A stretch of 64,000 nucleotides of DNA from contig NC_044986.1 in assembly GCF_008728515.1 (NCBI RefSeq), forward strand, positions 51,014,855-51,078,854. Reading direction: 5' to 3'. The first letter of the stretch is position 1; every line of letters begins with the position of its first letter. Of this stretch, positions 46,801 to 58,723 are shown one piece after another. The DNA is from Papio anubis. Lineage: Eukaryota > Chordata > Mammalia > Primates > Cercopithecidae. The notes under the pieces were generated by a model. It made no database searches. It saw only the letters and a list, made by a program, of their open reading frames with translations, and was not told where the DNA came from. The translations under genes and the position numbers were made by a program.

Positions 46801-49680
46801 TAACGTTATTTTTTATGTCCTGAGAGACGTAACTCAAATTGAAGGTTTTGCTTGTTGACTTTATACTCTGATAGTTCCTTAGCTTTTCTACACACACATC
46901 AGATTTTTGCTTAATCCTTGTATTTTAACATTGTATAACATAGAGTGAATTTCATTAAGATGATTTCATTAAGATAAGTTGATGACTGTTAACATGACAA
47001 AACTTGTCAAAATAATTTGCTTCAGTAAATGTAGTAAATAAAGTAAAAAATTAGTAAAAGTGCTAGATAAGCAATTGAAGTTTCTGAACAACTCCCTGAT
47101 ACGTCTTATGGGGATCAGTGTTTTGAGCTCCCAATTGGAAAATACATGACAAATGGCAATGAACACCAAAAATACAATTTAACACGTCTTGTGAATGTGT
47201 ATCAAAATAGGAAAATAGTTTTAGTATAGAATCCCATTTCAAAATATAGCACAGAGCATGGCTGAAATAACCTTTCTTATATATTTCAGTGTTATTCTAC
47301 TGAGTTAAGAAAGGCATGATTTAAAACAGGTAAAACTGTGTCTACATCATTCAACCACATGATGAAGGCTAATGATATCGACACAGCCAGTTCCATTTGG
47401 CAAATACATATAGACAAGAGGCACTAGTGATATGATTTAGATGCCTTGGAAAGCTACAGTAATACTTTCAGAAATCTTACTTTTTTATGAAATATAAATG
47501 TGTGTGTTGGTGAGGGGAGAGAGAGACAGAGAGAGAAAGAGAACAAACTGTATTTGTCAAAATCAGGATACAGTGCATTTTGAGGAGATGCTAGAACTCA
47601 AGAACAACTTATTTTGTTAATTGGAGCCCTGCTCTTTATATAATATCACTCTCCCTACTTTTTAAACAGAAATGTAGGCATATGCCTTCATATTGCCGAC
47701 ACATATTTGCCTTCCCTCACTCTTGCTTTGATGGATTTATAATGGATTTTCCTCACTCGTGATTTTGTGCATCTTGAGTAAAGGAAAGTTTTCTTTTGCT
47801 TTTTTTGAATATTAATAACTTTTTCAGAAATATGTATCCACATCCAGCAGCCACTGAAAACATGGTTAACACTGTTCAGAAATAAAGTTCAGAAATAAAA
47901 TTCAATCTCACTGCCTCAATGTTAAAATAATAAAGTTTATGAACTTTGGGATAACTTTTCAATAATTTTCCACTATGAATTTGATGACTGCCATTATGCA
48001 TGCACTTGATGTTTTTTTCAGAAATTTTGTTTCAATAATGACTTTTAAAAAAACTTAGCCTTAATTTAAATGTTTCATAGCAATTACTTTTATTTTAGCC
48101 TCACAAAGCAGAATTAAGAGTAGGCTTTTTAAAATTATCACTATTTTCATTTACTTTTTTTTGCTTTTGTAAGTTCTTTTTATGTTGAAATTAAAATTTA
48201 TACTTTTAATTTAAAATTACATTTAATAAGGGGTTTTAAAATAATTCTTAGAATCAAATCTTTTAGAAAAGAGAAAACCTTTTTTTCTTTTTCTTTTTTT
48301 CTCTCTTTTTTTTTTTTTTTTGGCAATGTTGTTTAATTACTTTCCTGAATGTGCATTATGTTAATTTTATAATTTTAAGTGATGTTTAACTCATTATGGC
48401 AAGCAAATAGTAGAGAAACCCATGGAATAGCTATTTCTGAATTACCACATAGTACCTGAGAGAAAACTAAGGGTTTTCTGGCTTGATTAAGACATTAGTG
48501 TACTTCACAAAAGACTTTGGTTGAGAGGGAAGTGAATACTGAAATCTAAAGGAGATCCACTTCCCAGTACTTGCTTCCTAGATCAAGGTTGGGTCATATT
48601 AGAGAATGAAACATGTTTTGGATTTTCCTCTACACAAAAAAATTGTCTTTTCTATAATTTGACCAAAAATGCCAATGAGGCTAGTTAATTTACTAAAGGA
48701 TGTGGTCTAAATTCTGCATGAAATTGGGCAGGGAATAGCCAAAGCCTTATACAGGCTTTTATTATCTGTTAGATTAATATTCTTTATGAAGTCTTAAGAG
48801 AACTGAAATTTTTCTGATGCTTCCCAGGATAAAATTTTGAAAAGACAGAGAAAGGTTCTTGCTGTGAGAAAGTTTGCATTCAGCTAGACTTAGCAAAGTG
48901 TAATACAAATGGTAAGAAGAATGAAAAGTAATCCATGATAAAACCAAGACAGCACAGGAAATGCAGGTAAAGATGTTCACTGTCTTTAACATGTAATTTT
49001 TTTTGACGTCAAAATGACTGGATATTGACTGAAATAATTAACTTCCTAAATACTAGATTGTCACCACATCCAATGCCTATGAACCAGGTAAATAATTTGA
49101 AATAGAGTCTTCCTTGAAATGTACAGAAATGTATTTCTTAATCTAATGATTTTGTGATATTTCCATTAAAAAAGCACATAATTTATTTTCTAAAATGGTT
49201 TTATTTTCTAAAAACCATTCAGTATGGTTTTATATTCTTATGCTAATTACTTATCTTTACTGCATATTAAATATGACACCAAAGAAAATCTAGTAATGTC
49301 TGAAAATGTTATTTTCCCTAATTTGATTGTTGATATTGCTGCTATTTAACTGCAATCACTAATACCACCTGCACTTCACCTTGACATATTGGAAAATACT
49401 GCTTCAATGTAATTAAACCCCGAGTATCACAAGTGTTATCAACATGTTTTTATATATTTTTGCTTATTATTCTAAAGTTTAAAAGAATGGATCATCTAGA
49501 AAAAGTTTTTTAGGTCAACTATTAAAAACCCATGTGTGTGGCCACTTCAATGGCAGGTCACTCAGGATTTGTTAAATCATTGCTGAATGAATGAATGATG
49601 AATAAAATAATTTTTCTGTTACAACCTGAAGCTGTCCATGTGCCTCTTTTATATTAGGACCTGATTCTTCTAAATATTTT
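46801..49680. other. unique AT-rich sequence, no gene seen
   Basis: Small tandem duplications: a 13-bp 'gttcagaaataaa' twice at 47874-47899 and 'atttcattaagat' twice at 46949-46975. T-rich low complexity at 48280-48322. No coding frame supported. Confidence 0.5.
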
Positions 49681-49827
49681 ATTACTATACTTTAAATTCT
49701 AGGGTACATGTGCACAACGTGCAGGTTTGTTACATATGTATGCATGTGCCATGTTGGTGTGTTGTGTCCATTAACTCATCATTTACATTAAGTATAGCTC
49801 CTAATGCTATCTCTCTCAATTTTTGAA
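49681..49827 (-). mobile_element. L1PA 3'-end fragment, minus strand
   Basis: 'attactatactttaaattct', 'agggtacatgtgcacaacgt', 'catgtgccatgttggtgtg', 'ctcctaatgctatctctctc' are the L1 3'UTR in reverse. About 147 bp; target duplications are not clear. Confidence 0.9.
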
Positions 49828-51311
49828 GTTTTTTTGAGGGACGTAAGGTCTTTGAGGCAGGGTAGGGAAATGCATCCCAACAATCTAGCAAAGTAATATC
49901 CAACAATCTACCATTAGGCCATTATGCCAAACTCAACATCCTTTTTAACATATGAAAAAAAAAAATACTTTTTCTTGTCATTTGTTTAATAGTACAGCTT
50001 TTCTTCTTCTTTTTTTAATAGGAATTGTGAGGAAAAGAGAGCTGTGCAAGGATATATTGGCACTGCTAATGAATAGAACTTGGCATGACTTTCCTTTCAC
50101 CTGTATCCAGTTATTAAGCCAAACTCCTTTCCTGCCAATACACTAACTGTTTTAGGTGACAGGTCTTTGAATTTATCGCTGCCCAACCTGACTAACCATT
50201 CAGGAAAAAAATAACAAAATGATATAAAACTAAGAGATAGCAGAATAGATGCGGATGTTACACAGCATTTAATAGTCAAGGTACATATAATGCACATGTT
50301 GTACATCATTTACATTATCACCCATATCATTTATGCTATGCCATATCAAAGTTTACTGTTGGAAAGATAATTTTGTGAAAAGTTTATTGCTTATAATTCT
50401 TGGCCTCAGCTTCAAATGAGTGAATATCTCTGAAAGGTTTGTCATTGATCCATCTTTTGAATATTTTACTAACTGCTCCCTACTGATTCTTTTTAAATCT
50501 GTGAAAAATGCACAGACTTTATCTGACCTTCGTGGTTCATAATCATGAAGACTAAATCAATTTGCTTGCTTTCTGCTATCTTTTAATCTAAGTAGCACTG
50601 TCCTAACAAAACAAAACTCAAACTTCACATATTTTAAATGCAGTGTTACAAAAACAGACTTGCAGTATCGCATTTAAAAATGTTACTTTGAGGTATTTTT
50701 CTCATGTATACTGTAGCCTTAATATTTACTTAATTGTCTTATATTTTAATATATTTTCTATAATTATATTGTTCATTTACTGATATTTTTTCTTTTTCCC
50801 ATTAAGACTAATCCTCCTTTTTAAGTATAGTTTTACTCTTCAACTACACTCAGAGTAGCTCTGTCCTCCAAATACACATATTCCACCTAGAATCTGAGGA
50901 ATCAATTATAATGTACCTGGAATTAAATTGAATAATTTAGGTGTTGTAACACTGTATACCACACAATATACTTCAAGACATTGTTTTATCTGCTCCATGG
51001 TAACGAACACACTGAAATTGTATTACATTTAACTCTCCTTACAAATTAAATTTGATTTAAGCCAATGGTAGAAAGGGGTATGAGAAGGATGAGATTAAAT
51101 AAATGTGTATTGAGCACCCACATAAATGTCTACCATTTTAAGCCTCATCAAATTCACTATTATTTTCCTCCATTGCAAATGAGAATACTGATGTTCAGAA
51201 TTTTCAAGAACATTGCTGAAACTGAGGACTGCTAACCCATGGCAGGCACAGGGTTTAAATATACTGCAGTCTCTCTGATGGCCAAGCCCATATACTTCGT
51301 ATGATACAGTA
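49828..51311. other. unique AT-rich sequence, no gene seen
   Basis: No repeat or gene recognised; short frames only. Confidence 0.5.
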
Positions 51312-52052
51312 CTGACTGCTATGAATGTTCCCTCCAAAACTCATGTCAAGATTTGATTTCTAATGTGGCAGTGTTAAGTGACGTATTTGAGAGGAATTAT
51401 GAGGGCTCTGCCTTAGTGACTTCATAGATTAATGTGTTAAAAGGTTAATAAATTAGTCCGGTGCATTGGCTCATGTCTGTAATCCCAGCATTTTGGGAGG
51501 CCAAGGCGGGCAGGTCACCTGAGGTCGGGAGTTCAAGACCAGTCTGGCCAACATGGTGAAACTTCGTCTCTATCTACTAAAAATACAAAAATTAGTTGGG
51601 CATGGTGGCCGGGTGCCTGTAATCCCAGCTACTCGGGAGGCAGAGGCAGGAGAATTCTTGAACCCAGAAGGCAGAGGTTGCAGTGAGCTGAGATCGCACC
51701 TTTGCACTCCAGCCTAGGCGACAAGAGTGAAACTCCATCTCAAAAAAAAAAAGAAAAGAAAAGGAAAAAGAAAAAAAATTAATTAATCGGTTATCATGGG
51801 CATAGAACTGGTGGCTTTTCAAGAAGAGAGAGACCCGAGCATGTTAACACATTAGCACACTCCGCCCCCTGATACACTGCACTGCCTTGAGGCTTTGCAA
51901 GAGACCCCACCAGGAAGAAGGCTTTCACCAATGGTTCCTCCTCTATCTTGAACTTCTCAACCTCCATAACTACAGAAGATGAATTTATTTATTTATAAAT
52001 TACTAAGATTCAGTTATGCTGCTATATGCAATGGAAAACAGACTAATACATT
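51312..52052 (+). mobile_element. MST/MLT-type MaLR LTR, plus strand, split by an Alu
   Basis: The left part ('tgctatgaatgttccctcca', 'aaactcatgtcaagatttga', 'ttatgagggctctgccttag') and the right part ('ccaccaggaagaaggctttc', 'ctatcttgaacttctcaacc', 'ctatatgcaatggaaaacag', 'actaatac') are the two ends of one MaLR-family LTR. The Alu at about 51456-51778 inserted into it. Non-coding. Confidence 0.75.
51456..51778 (+). mobile_element. Alu SINE (Sx-type), plus strand
   Basis: Starts 'gtccggtgcattggctcatg', has both monomers, and ends with an A-rich tail broken by G ('aagaaaagaaaaggaaaaag'). Confidence 0.95.
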
Positions 52053-53047
52053 GACCTTGATCACACTACTGCTAATGAAATGTTTTTAGTGCTTTCCTGT
52101 GCCTCCATTATTTTACAAACTTCACATATATTTATTTCATTCAATCTTCAAAAATTTGTTGTAAACCTGAGGTATTAGAACTAGTTTCGGCAGAGAGGCT
52201 AGATGAGGTCTTGCAGAAAATGCAATATTTAAGCTGAATCATACAGCACTATTAGGATTTAGCCAAGTGAAGACTAAAGAAAATTGAAAGGTATTCCAGG
52301 GAGAAAATGCTATATAAAATTATTTATGATCCGTATGACATTGATATGGCCTAGCATACACTTTTTTATTGCCCTACATATCTTAATTTGTTGTTATCTA
52401 TAAAATTAAAAAAAATTACTTTGAATAATTTTGATTTTGCTAAATTACATGTTTTCCCTTTCTTATTAATATGTATGCTAAAGATTGCTTTGTTTCTAAT
52501 AACGTGTTCAGTTAAATTTGTAGTAAATCTTAGTAAATTTCACCTTCTTCTTTCTTTAATGAAAAAAACTGCACTTTCTGAATTTCAGCCCATCTTGGTC
52601 TTTAGCCTGCTGTTAAATCCTCACAAAACCTTTCTGTGTCTTCTCCTGCTTACTGCTGAGCCCTGGGATCTGAGCTGTTTGAGTCATGCCTTTGTAAGAA
52701 ATGATGACTTAATAATCTTATCTGCTTTCTTTTTATCTTCCCAATCTTTTCCCAAATCTCTTGGCTGTTTCCCTCTGTTCCTTTGTGAATAAATGGGAAG
52801 CTTTAATTTAGGCCATTTTTCATAATCCATGCACCTACTGCTAAGTCGGCACCCATCTCCAGGTTGTTCTGCCCTTTCTTACTCGGCTCGTCTACTTTCC
52901 AGAATGTCTGACCTATTTCAGCGGGGGCTTTTGATTCACTGGCCATCCCTATAATACTTAAAGTAAAAATGACTTTCTAATTATTGTTTTGATTATGGGT
53001 GCATTAGTTTTCATTTAAAGTCATACAACACCCACCCAATCATATTA
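52053..53047. other. unique sequence, no gene seen
   Basis: The 134-codon plus frame at 52388-52792 is T-rich on the coding strand, giving Leu/Phe/Ser-rich text without a domain; I take it as chance. Confidence 0.45.
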
Positions 53048-53124
53048 TTATGTTGGTGCAAATAATTGCATTTTTTGCCATTAATTTCAGAGGAAAAACC
53101 GCAATTACTTTTGCACCAACATAA
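53048..53124. mobile_element. MADE1 (mariner-derived MITE), hairpin-forming
   Basis: Terminal inverted repeats 'ttatgttggtgcaaa' and 'tttgcaccaacataa' enclose a ~77-bp palindromic element. The right arm keeps 'aaaaaccgcaattacttt' intact; the left arm has lost two bases ('gtgcaaataattgcat'). MADE1 is the non-autonomous relative of Hsmar1, and many members of the primate miR-548 family derive from such hairpins. Confidence 0.95.
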
Positions 53125-53631
53125 ATAGATTGGAATCAAAATGAAGTTAACTGTAAGTACCTCCAAAGTCGAAGTCTTGATTGATATATCTTTGAACCTT
53201 TAATATTTATCAAATATTTACAATGTGGTTGAACTGATTTGTGTTTTTCAGTTAATATCATTTAATGTTCATAATTAGGATTCTATGACTATTTGAAGGG
53301 TATATCATAACCTGTGTTAGGATAAAATAAATAGTGGGATTGGGAGAGCGATCTGATACTGAGACAGAATTTAAAATATGCATAGAGATTCTGAGACAAT
53401 TGCCTAACAATCTATGGATAATAAATTCTATAAATTTTGAAAATTTACCAAATTTTCAAAAATGTACTTCAGTTGCTTAAACAAAGCAATATATATGACA
53501 TAAAATGATTTTTAGCGACTTTTAATAATATCTACCAATTTTTTGCTAAGAAGATTTTTCTTAGTCTTCTCAGCAGCATTTACATGAATACTCTATTTGT
53601 GAGATGATAAAAATCATAAGATGGTTTGGTT
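53125..53631. other. unique AT-rich sequence, no gene seen
   Basis: Nothing recognised. Confidence 0.5.
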
Positions 53632-53930
53632 TTCTTAGGCATATATTTTTTTGTTTTTCATTTCCAAAGGATTTGTGGGAACAGGTGGTATTTGGTTACA
53701 TGAGTAAGTTTCTTTAGTGGTGATTTTTGAGATTTTGGTGTACCCATCACCCAAGCAGTGTACAATGAGCCCAATTTGGAGTCTTTTATCCCTCGCCCGC
53801 TTCCCAACCTTTCCCCTCGAGTCTCCAAAGTCCATAGTATCCTTCTTATGCTTTTGTATCCTTATAGCTTAGCTTCTATTTGTGGGTGAGAACATATAAT
53901 GTTTGGTTTTCCATTCATTCTTAGGCATAT
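53632..53930 (-). mobile_element. L1PB-type 3'-end fragment, minus strand, with target-site duplications
   Basis: The body 53645-53917 is L1 3'UTR in reverse ('ggtttgtgggaa'-like text, 'cccatcacccaagcagtgta', 'cttctatttgtgggtgagaa'). Direct 13-bp repeats 'ttcttaggcatat' lie at 53632-53644 and 53918-53930. A clean 273-bp 5'-truncated insertion. Confidence 0.88.
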
Positions 53931-55463
53931 TTTTAATATTTGGGAATGTTTGCTTCATAATGTATGTGTAATCCAAATTTCAGCAGAAGACTGACACCAC
54001 AAGCCTGATATATTCATTATCAATATAAAATTGAAGAGAAAGGTTCCAACAGAGCTACATAAAATTGAAATGCCAAAGTTTTGGTTATTTATCTCTGGAA
54101 GTACAAAATTAAATCACATATACTACTTGAGAGTTTGCCAAATTATAATGTAAGTGATTACATTTACATTCCAGAAAAATAATATATAAAACATCTGAAA
54201 AATTCAGAAGTTGCTGAAACAACCCTATATCAGATGAAACACTAAAATGTTGATTTCTAACAAGGAGCAATTGGAGTATATCAATTTGGCAGTTGACTGT
54301 AGAGGGCTTTAGCATGAAAGAGTAAGATAATCAATGCAGAAATAAGGAAATGTGAAATCTTAGAAAGTATCATATAACACAAACTGTGAGTAGCATTTTA
54401 GTCACAATTGCACATCTGGGGAGCTCCCATGCCAACTCAGAAGAGATGCGACCATTCCTGATGGGCAGCCACTGTCATCATTTAGAGTAAAAGATTATAG
54501 ACTTGCGGCTGGGAGCGGTGGCTCACAATTGCACATTTAGTCACAATTGCACATCTTTCTTCTTTTCAGATTGGGATATTTACTATTCATGCACAATGAT
54601 TAATATATATGATTGCATTTAATTTAAATAGTATGATTCTAAGAAATATTTTAATAATAGTTTGTCATTTATTAACTGTCTGCTTATTTGAGAGATGCTA
54701 ATGTAAGTGATAGGGATGCAGAGATAAACTCAGTGGTCACTAAACTTCATAGTACAGAGGAAAGAGGTGTGTGACAAACACTAAACAGAAAATGCACACT
54801 TCAGATATGAGGACAGGGGGCAGGGAGGAATTGGGGCAGAGGCTTCAGACATCAACACTTTTATTGGAAAAAGCACAATATCACTTCTAACTCAGGAAGC
54901 AGTACTGGACAGCCATCTCTAGAGAATAGAATACTGATAGTCTGCATAGAATGTAATCAAAGTCTTCATACTCTAAAGCTGATGGAGAAAGATGGAAACC
55001 AAAATGAGCTTTTCAGAGATCCAAAATATGTTAGATATAGTATGGTCATAAGGGCCACTTATATAAACATTTACCCCTATTTTATAGCTTTCTTAATCTT
55101 CAAGCCACAAAGTTTATGCTCTGATATTTACTGATTTCTATGTATTGACTTTTGACCACTCACCCTGGCTTGTTAATTAATTTTATCCTTAACATATTTA
55201 TATTGTTTGGGTTCCAGTATTTCAATCTCTACCTCTAGACCTGACACCTGCTTCACTGAATGTGCATCTGATGGTCCTGTGCACATTCTTACAAATACCA
55301 TAGTCTACAGACATGACATTTTTGGACCTTTGGACTATGTTACCACGTCTAGGTATCTGTATCGTGTGAATAATCAAACATCACAAGAAATCCAGTGATA
55401 AGAACTACTGTGGCAGACCCTGGACCTTATTCTAATGGCTTTCAATTACATATTCTCTTTAAT
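53931..55463. other. unique sequence with an Alu scrap and a possible old repeat trace
   Basis: A ~19-base Alu head is at 54507-54525 (separate entry). 'gatagggatgcagagataaa' at about 54711 recalls an old mammalian-wide repeat. A 63-codon frame at 55207-55398 has no domain. Confidence 0.45.
54507..54525 (+). mobile_element. 19-bp scrap of an Alu 5' end
   Basis: 'ggctgggagcggtggctca' matches the first bases of Alu ('ggccgggcgcggtggctca') with two differences, and then stops dead into 'caattgcacat', a sequence that also occurs at 54403 and 54542. Confidence 0.65.
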
Positions 55464-55491
55464 TTTGTGTGTTTTTTTTTCTTTCTTTCTT

Positions 55492-55537
<46 letters not shown>
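55464..55537. repeat. (TTTC)n and poly(T) run of 44
   Basis: A few CTTT units followed by 44 consecutive T. No Alu or L1 body follows at the right ('acagtgaaatgttcccttct'), so this is a bare simple repeat. Confidence 0.95.
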
Positions 55538-55540
<3 letters not shown>

Positions 55541-56023
55541 GTGAAATGTTCCCTTCTTATACTTACATCTGAAAAATGATGACACAACCCTCTGAGGACT
55601 TTACTAGAGGAGGAACGTCAGAACTAATGTGCAGGTCATAAGTGTGCACTTTCTGTTCAGTGCTCGTTACATACCCATTGCCTCAGTACTGTGGGTTTAG
55701 TGGACATTGAATTCACCTCTGCATCTATATCACTTATATTAGAATCTGGAAAATAAGCAATCAGATATTTGCACATAACAAAAGAGTCATAAAACCAGTT
55801 TATGGAATCATATACTATTGAAATTAAATGAAATCATAAATATAAACTAATTCTAACAGTGAATTTCATAGAGAATAAAAATCCCAAAGATGTGACAGAA
55901 TTTGCACAAGGTCTCCCGTTTCATTTAATAATGGCTGAATCAGAAATATAATATAAAATACTTAAATCTTAATTTAGTGATTCCTCACAACATATTATTC
56001 ATTATTTTATTTGATTTAAATAC
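55538..56023. other. unique sequence, no gene seen
   Basis: Nothing recognised. Confidence 0.5.
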
Positions 56024-56167
56024 TTTTTTTTTTACATACATGGTCTGACTCTGTCACTCAGGCTGAAGTGATAGTTCACTGCAACCTTGAATTCCCTGGA
56101 ACAAGAGATTCTGTGCTTTAGCTTCCTGAGTACATGGGATTACGGGAACGTACCGCCATGCCTGGCT

Positions 56168-56198
<31 letters not shown>

Positions 56199-56308
56199 GG
56201 ATCTTGCTATGTTCCCAGGATAGTTGCAAACATCTGGCCTCAAGCAATTCTCGCACCTTAGCCTCCCAAAGTGCTGGGATTACAGGCAAGAGCCAATGTG
56301 CCTGACTG
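56024..56308 (-). mobile_element. Alu SINE (J-type, old), minus strand
   Basis: Reverse Alu text with many differences: 'ggtctgactctgtcactcag', linker T run of 22 at 56169, 'cctcaagcaattctcgcacc', 'caagagccaatgtgcctgac'. Divergence and diagnostic feel point to AluJ. Confidence 0.88.
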
Positions 56309-56394
56309 AATATCTTTTAAAGTTGAATTTCAACAATAATTATTTCATTCTTAGTGCATGCTTGCTATTCTTTATTCATTTTTACATTTTTAAT

Positions 56395-56955
56395 TCACAA
56401 ATAAAAATTATGTAAATGTATGGGTTACAACACAATGCTTTGATATATGTATACACTGTGGAATGATTAAATCAAACTAATTAATGTATATTTTATATTC
56501 TGAGACATTTGAAATTCATTTTCAGCAATTTTGAAATGTACAACACATTATTACTAACTAGGGTTATGTTGTCTGTGCAATAGATCTTGAAAACTTGTTT
56601 GTCCTGTCTAATCAAAACCTTATACCTTCTGACTGGCATCTCCCATAATCACAATTCTGCTCTCTAGTTCTAGGAGTTAAAGCATTTTCAGATTCAAAGT
56701 ACAGGTGTGATCATTGGAGTATTTGCCTTTTGTGTGCCTAGCTTGTTTCACTTAGCATAAAGAACTCTAGGTTCATTCATTTTTTGTAAATGACAATTTC
56801 CTTCTTTTTGAAGGCTATATAATATTCCATTATGTATATACACTATGATGTCTTTGTTGATTTATTCCTTGATAGACACTTCAGTTGAGTCCATGTCTCT
56901 GCTTTTGTGAAAGGTGCTGCAATGAACATGGGTGCTACTCCTTGTTTGTATAGCT
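56395..56955 (-). mobile_element. L1MA/MB-type 3' end, minus strand
   Basis: 'atgtatgggttacaacacaa', 'ttgatatatgtatacactgt', 'ggaatgattaaatcaaacta', then ORF2-end text in reverse ('gttcattcattttttgtaaa', 'atattccattatgtatatac', 'gtgctgcaatgaacatgggt'). Confidence 0.85.
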
Positions 56956-58175
56956 GTTAGGAAACTGTTTTAAATCCATTATCTGTCCCTTCACACAGTG
57001 CCCTAATTTGCACATCTGGGCTTAGGCCCTGATAATGGTGATGTTCAATGAATCACAATCACATGTCTTAGCTCAAGTATATTTTTAAAGTTTAAATTTT
57101 GGTGTTCTGTAGATCTCCACCTCCCATATTGCATGGGAGCGCTTCTTTGTTAATTAGCATGCTATTAGGATGGCAACATTATGTAACCACCAGATGCATA
57201 CATAATCTTCACATTGATAGCTTTTAATACACTATATAGTTATCTATATTTAAGTAATAATAATTTTATCCTACCTAGGTTTGTTTTATACATATTTTGA
57301 TAAAATAATTATATATACATATGTGTAGATAACTATATAATTTATAATGGATAACATCTGTGTGGTGAATGGTATGACATTATTCCGTGTATTTTCATTT
57401 CAGATTAGAGTAGCTTACTTGAAAACAATAACTACTGAAGAATTTTATGTACACTGAATAAGAAAAGAAAATGATAGGGCCACAATGATATAATTCCTTT
57501 TTATAGAATTTTGCTCCTAGGTTTAAAAGAGACATATACATATAGCTTTATGTATCCTGTGATATTAATATGGTAGTTAAATCAGCATGGCCACAGGTTA
57601 GTAGTGTATCATTATTCCTCAGGGTAAAGTGCTCTTTGTATTATCTTCTTCTAGCTATGTCTCAACTGAATGCATATCACCACATTTGCTTTTTATGGCA
57701 CTCCCTTGCCTTCTCATTTTTCTTGTGTGGAAAGAAATATGAACCTGCTTCTATTTGTAAAGACACCTTAATAACTCTCATTTATATGTCTTACTTTCTC
57801 TTAAACTAATATTCATAAATTCCAAATCCAACTAGTAATAGTTCATTTCCATTATAATGAGCATAATCCTTTCGTATTTGTCCTTCTCACCCACAATTTT
57901 TATATCTTCTTTTTCCCTCTTACTCCCTGTGTATACTTGTCCCTAGAAAGAGAGTGTAAATTACTTATAGGACTTCGTTTTCTTTCTGAAAACTCTTCTT
58001 CAAACATTTGTCTTTTTTCTATCAAATTTTTTAGTTAGAATTCATCTCATTTTGTACATGAACATAACTAAAAAGTAATTGCCTAAGTCCAGAGTACTGC
58101 TTTATAGCTCATCTCCTTCCCTGAGCTTTTTCTACTTCTCATTTAGGCTGTTTCATTTGTTCAGTCAAATATAGA
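56956..58175. other. unique AT-rich sequence, no gene seen
   Basis: A 79-codon frame at 57570-57809 has no domain. Confidence 0.5.
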
Positions 58176-58320
58176 GAAACAAACATTTACTGAGCAACAG
58201 CAGTGTTCTTCATGTACTTTTGATATAGGTGTATCTATTTTACAAAGAAAGGTTAAGTAATTTGAAACCTCAGAAAAGTTAACTAATTTTTTCAGGTTCA
58301 CATAATCAATAAATGTGCTA
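58176..58320 (+). mobile_element. MIR SINE, plus strand
   Basis: 'acatttactgagcaacagca', 'gtgttcttcatgtacttttg', 'tattttacaaagaaaggtta', 'cagaaaagttaactaatttt', 'caggttcacataatcaataa' follow the MIR order. Its 3' end is the left arm of the inverted repeat below. Confidence 0.7.
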
Positions 58321-58359
58321 CGTTGATTATAGCACATTTATTGATTATGTGAACCTGAA
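58291..58359. repeat. perfect inverted repeat, 30-bp arms, 9-base loop
   Basis: Bases 58291-58320 and 58330-58359 are exact reverse complements over 30 bp (left arm begins 'ttcaggttcacataatcaat'); the loop is 'cgttgatta'. Outside the arms, weak complementarity continues ('taactaattttt' against 'gattacttaa'). Confidence 0.98.
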
Positions 58360-58642
58360 CAGATTACTTAATAATCTATAATAGAAAGGTGTAGTGTGAC
58401 TTGTATTTCTCTTGCTTATGTAAAGATCTCAGGATTTTTTTCTGTTCCAAAAAATGTAATTCTCCAACTTTTTTCTAAACTGCTCATAGTCTTAAGCATC
58501 TATTCCCATTAGTGAATGCATGTAATAAACTGTGACAACTCAGACTTATCATGCAACTCCAGCCTGATCTGGTCAGTGCTAAGCAGAAATGGTTTGTTTA
58601 TTTCCTAGTTTGGAATAATATATATCTACATGTTTGTATGCA

Positions 58643-58644
<2 letters not shown>
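58360..58644. other. unique sequence, no gene seen
   Basis: Nothing recognised. Confidence 0.5.

Positions 58645-58681
<37 letters not shown>
58645..58681. repeat. (TG)n microsatellite
   Basis: About 18 uninterrupted TG units. Confidence 0.97.
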
Positions 58682-58683
<2 letters not shown>

Positions 58684-58723
58684 AAAATTATTCTTTTCTT
58701 TCCTTGTTCCATTGAGTTTTTTA

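Noticed and set aside
52388..52792. 134-codon open reading frame
   Set aside because: Composition-driven (T-rich) frame without a domain.
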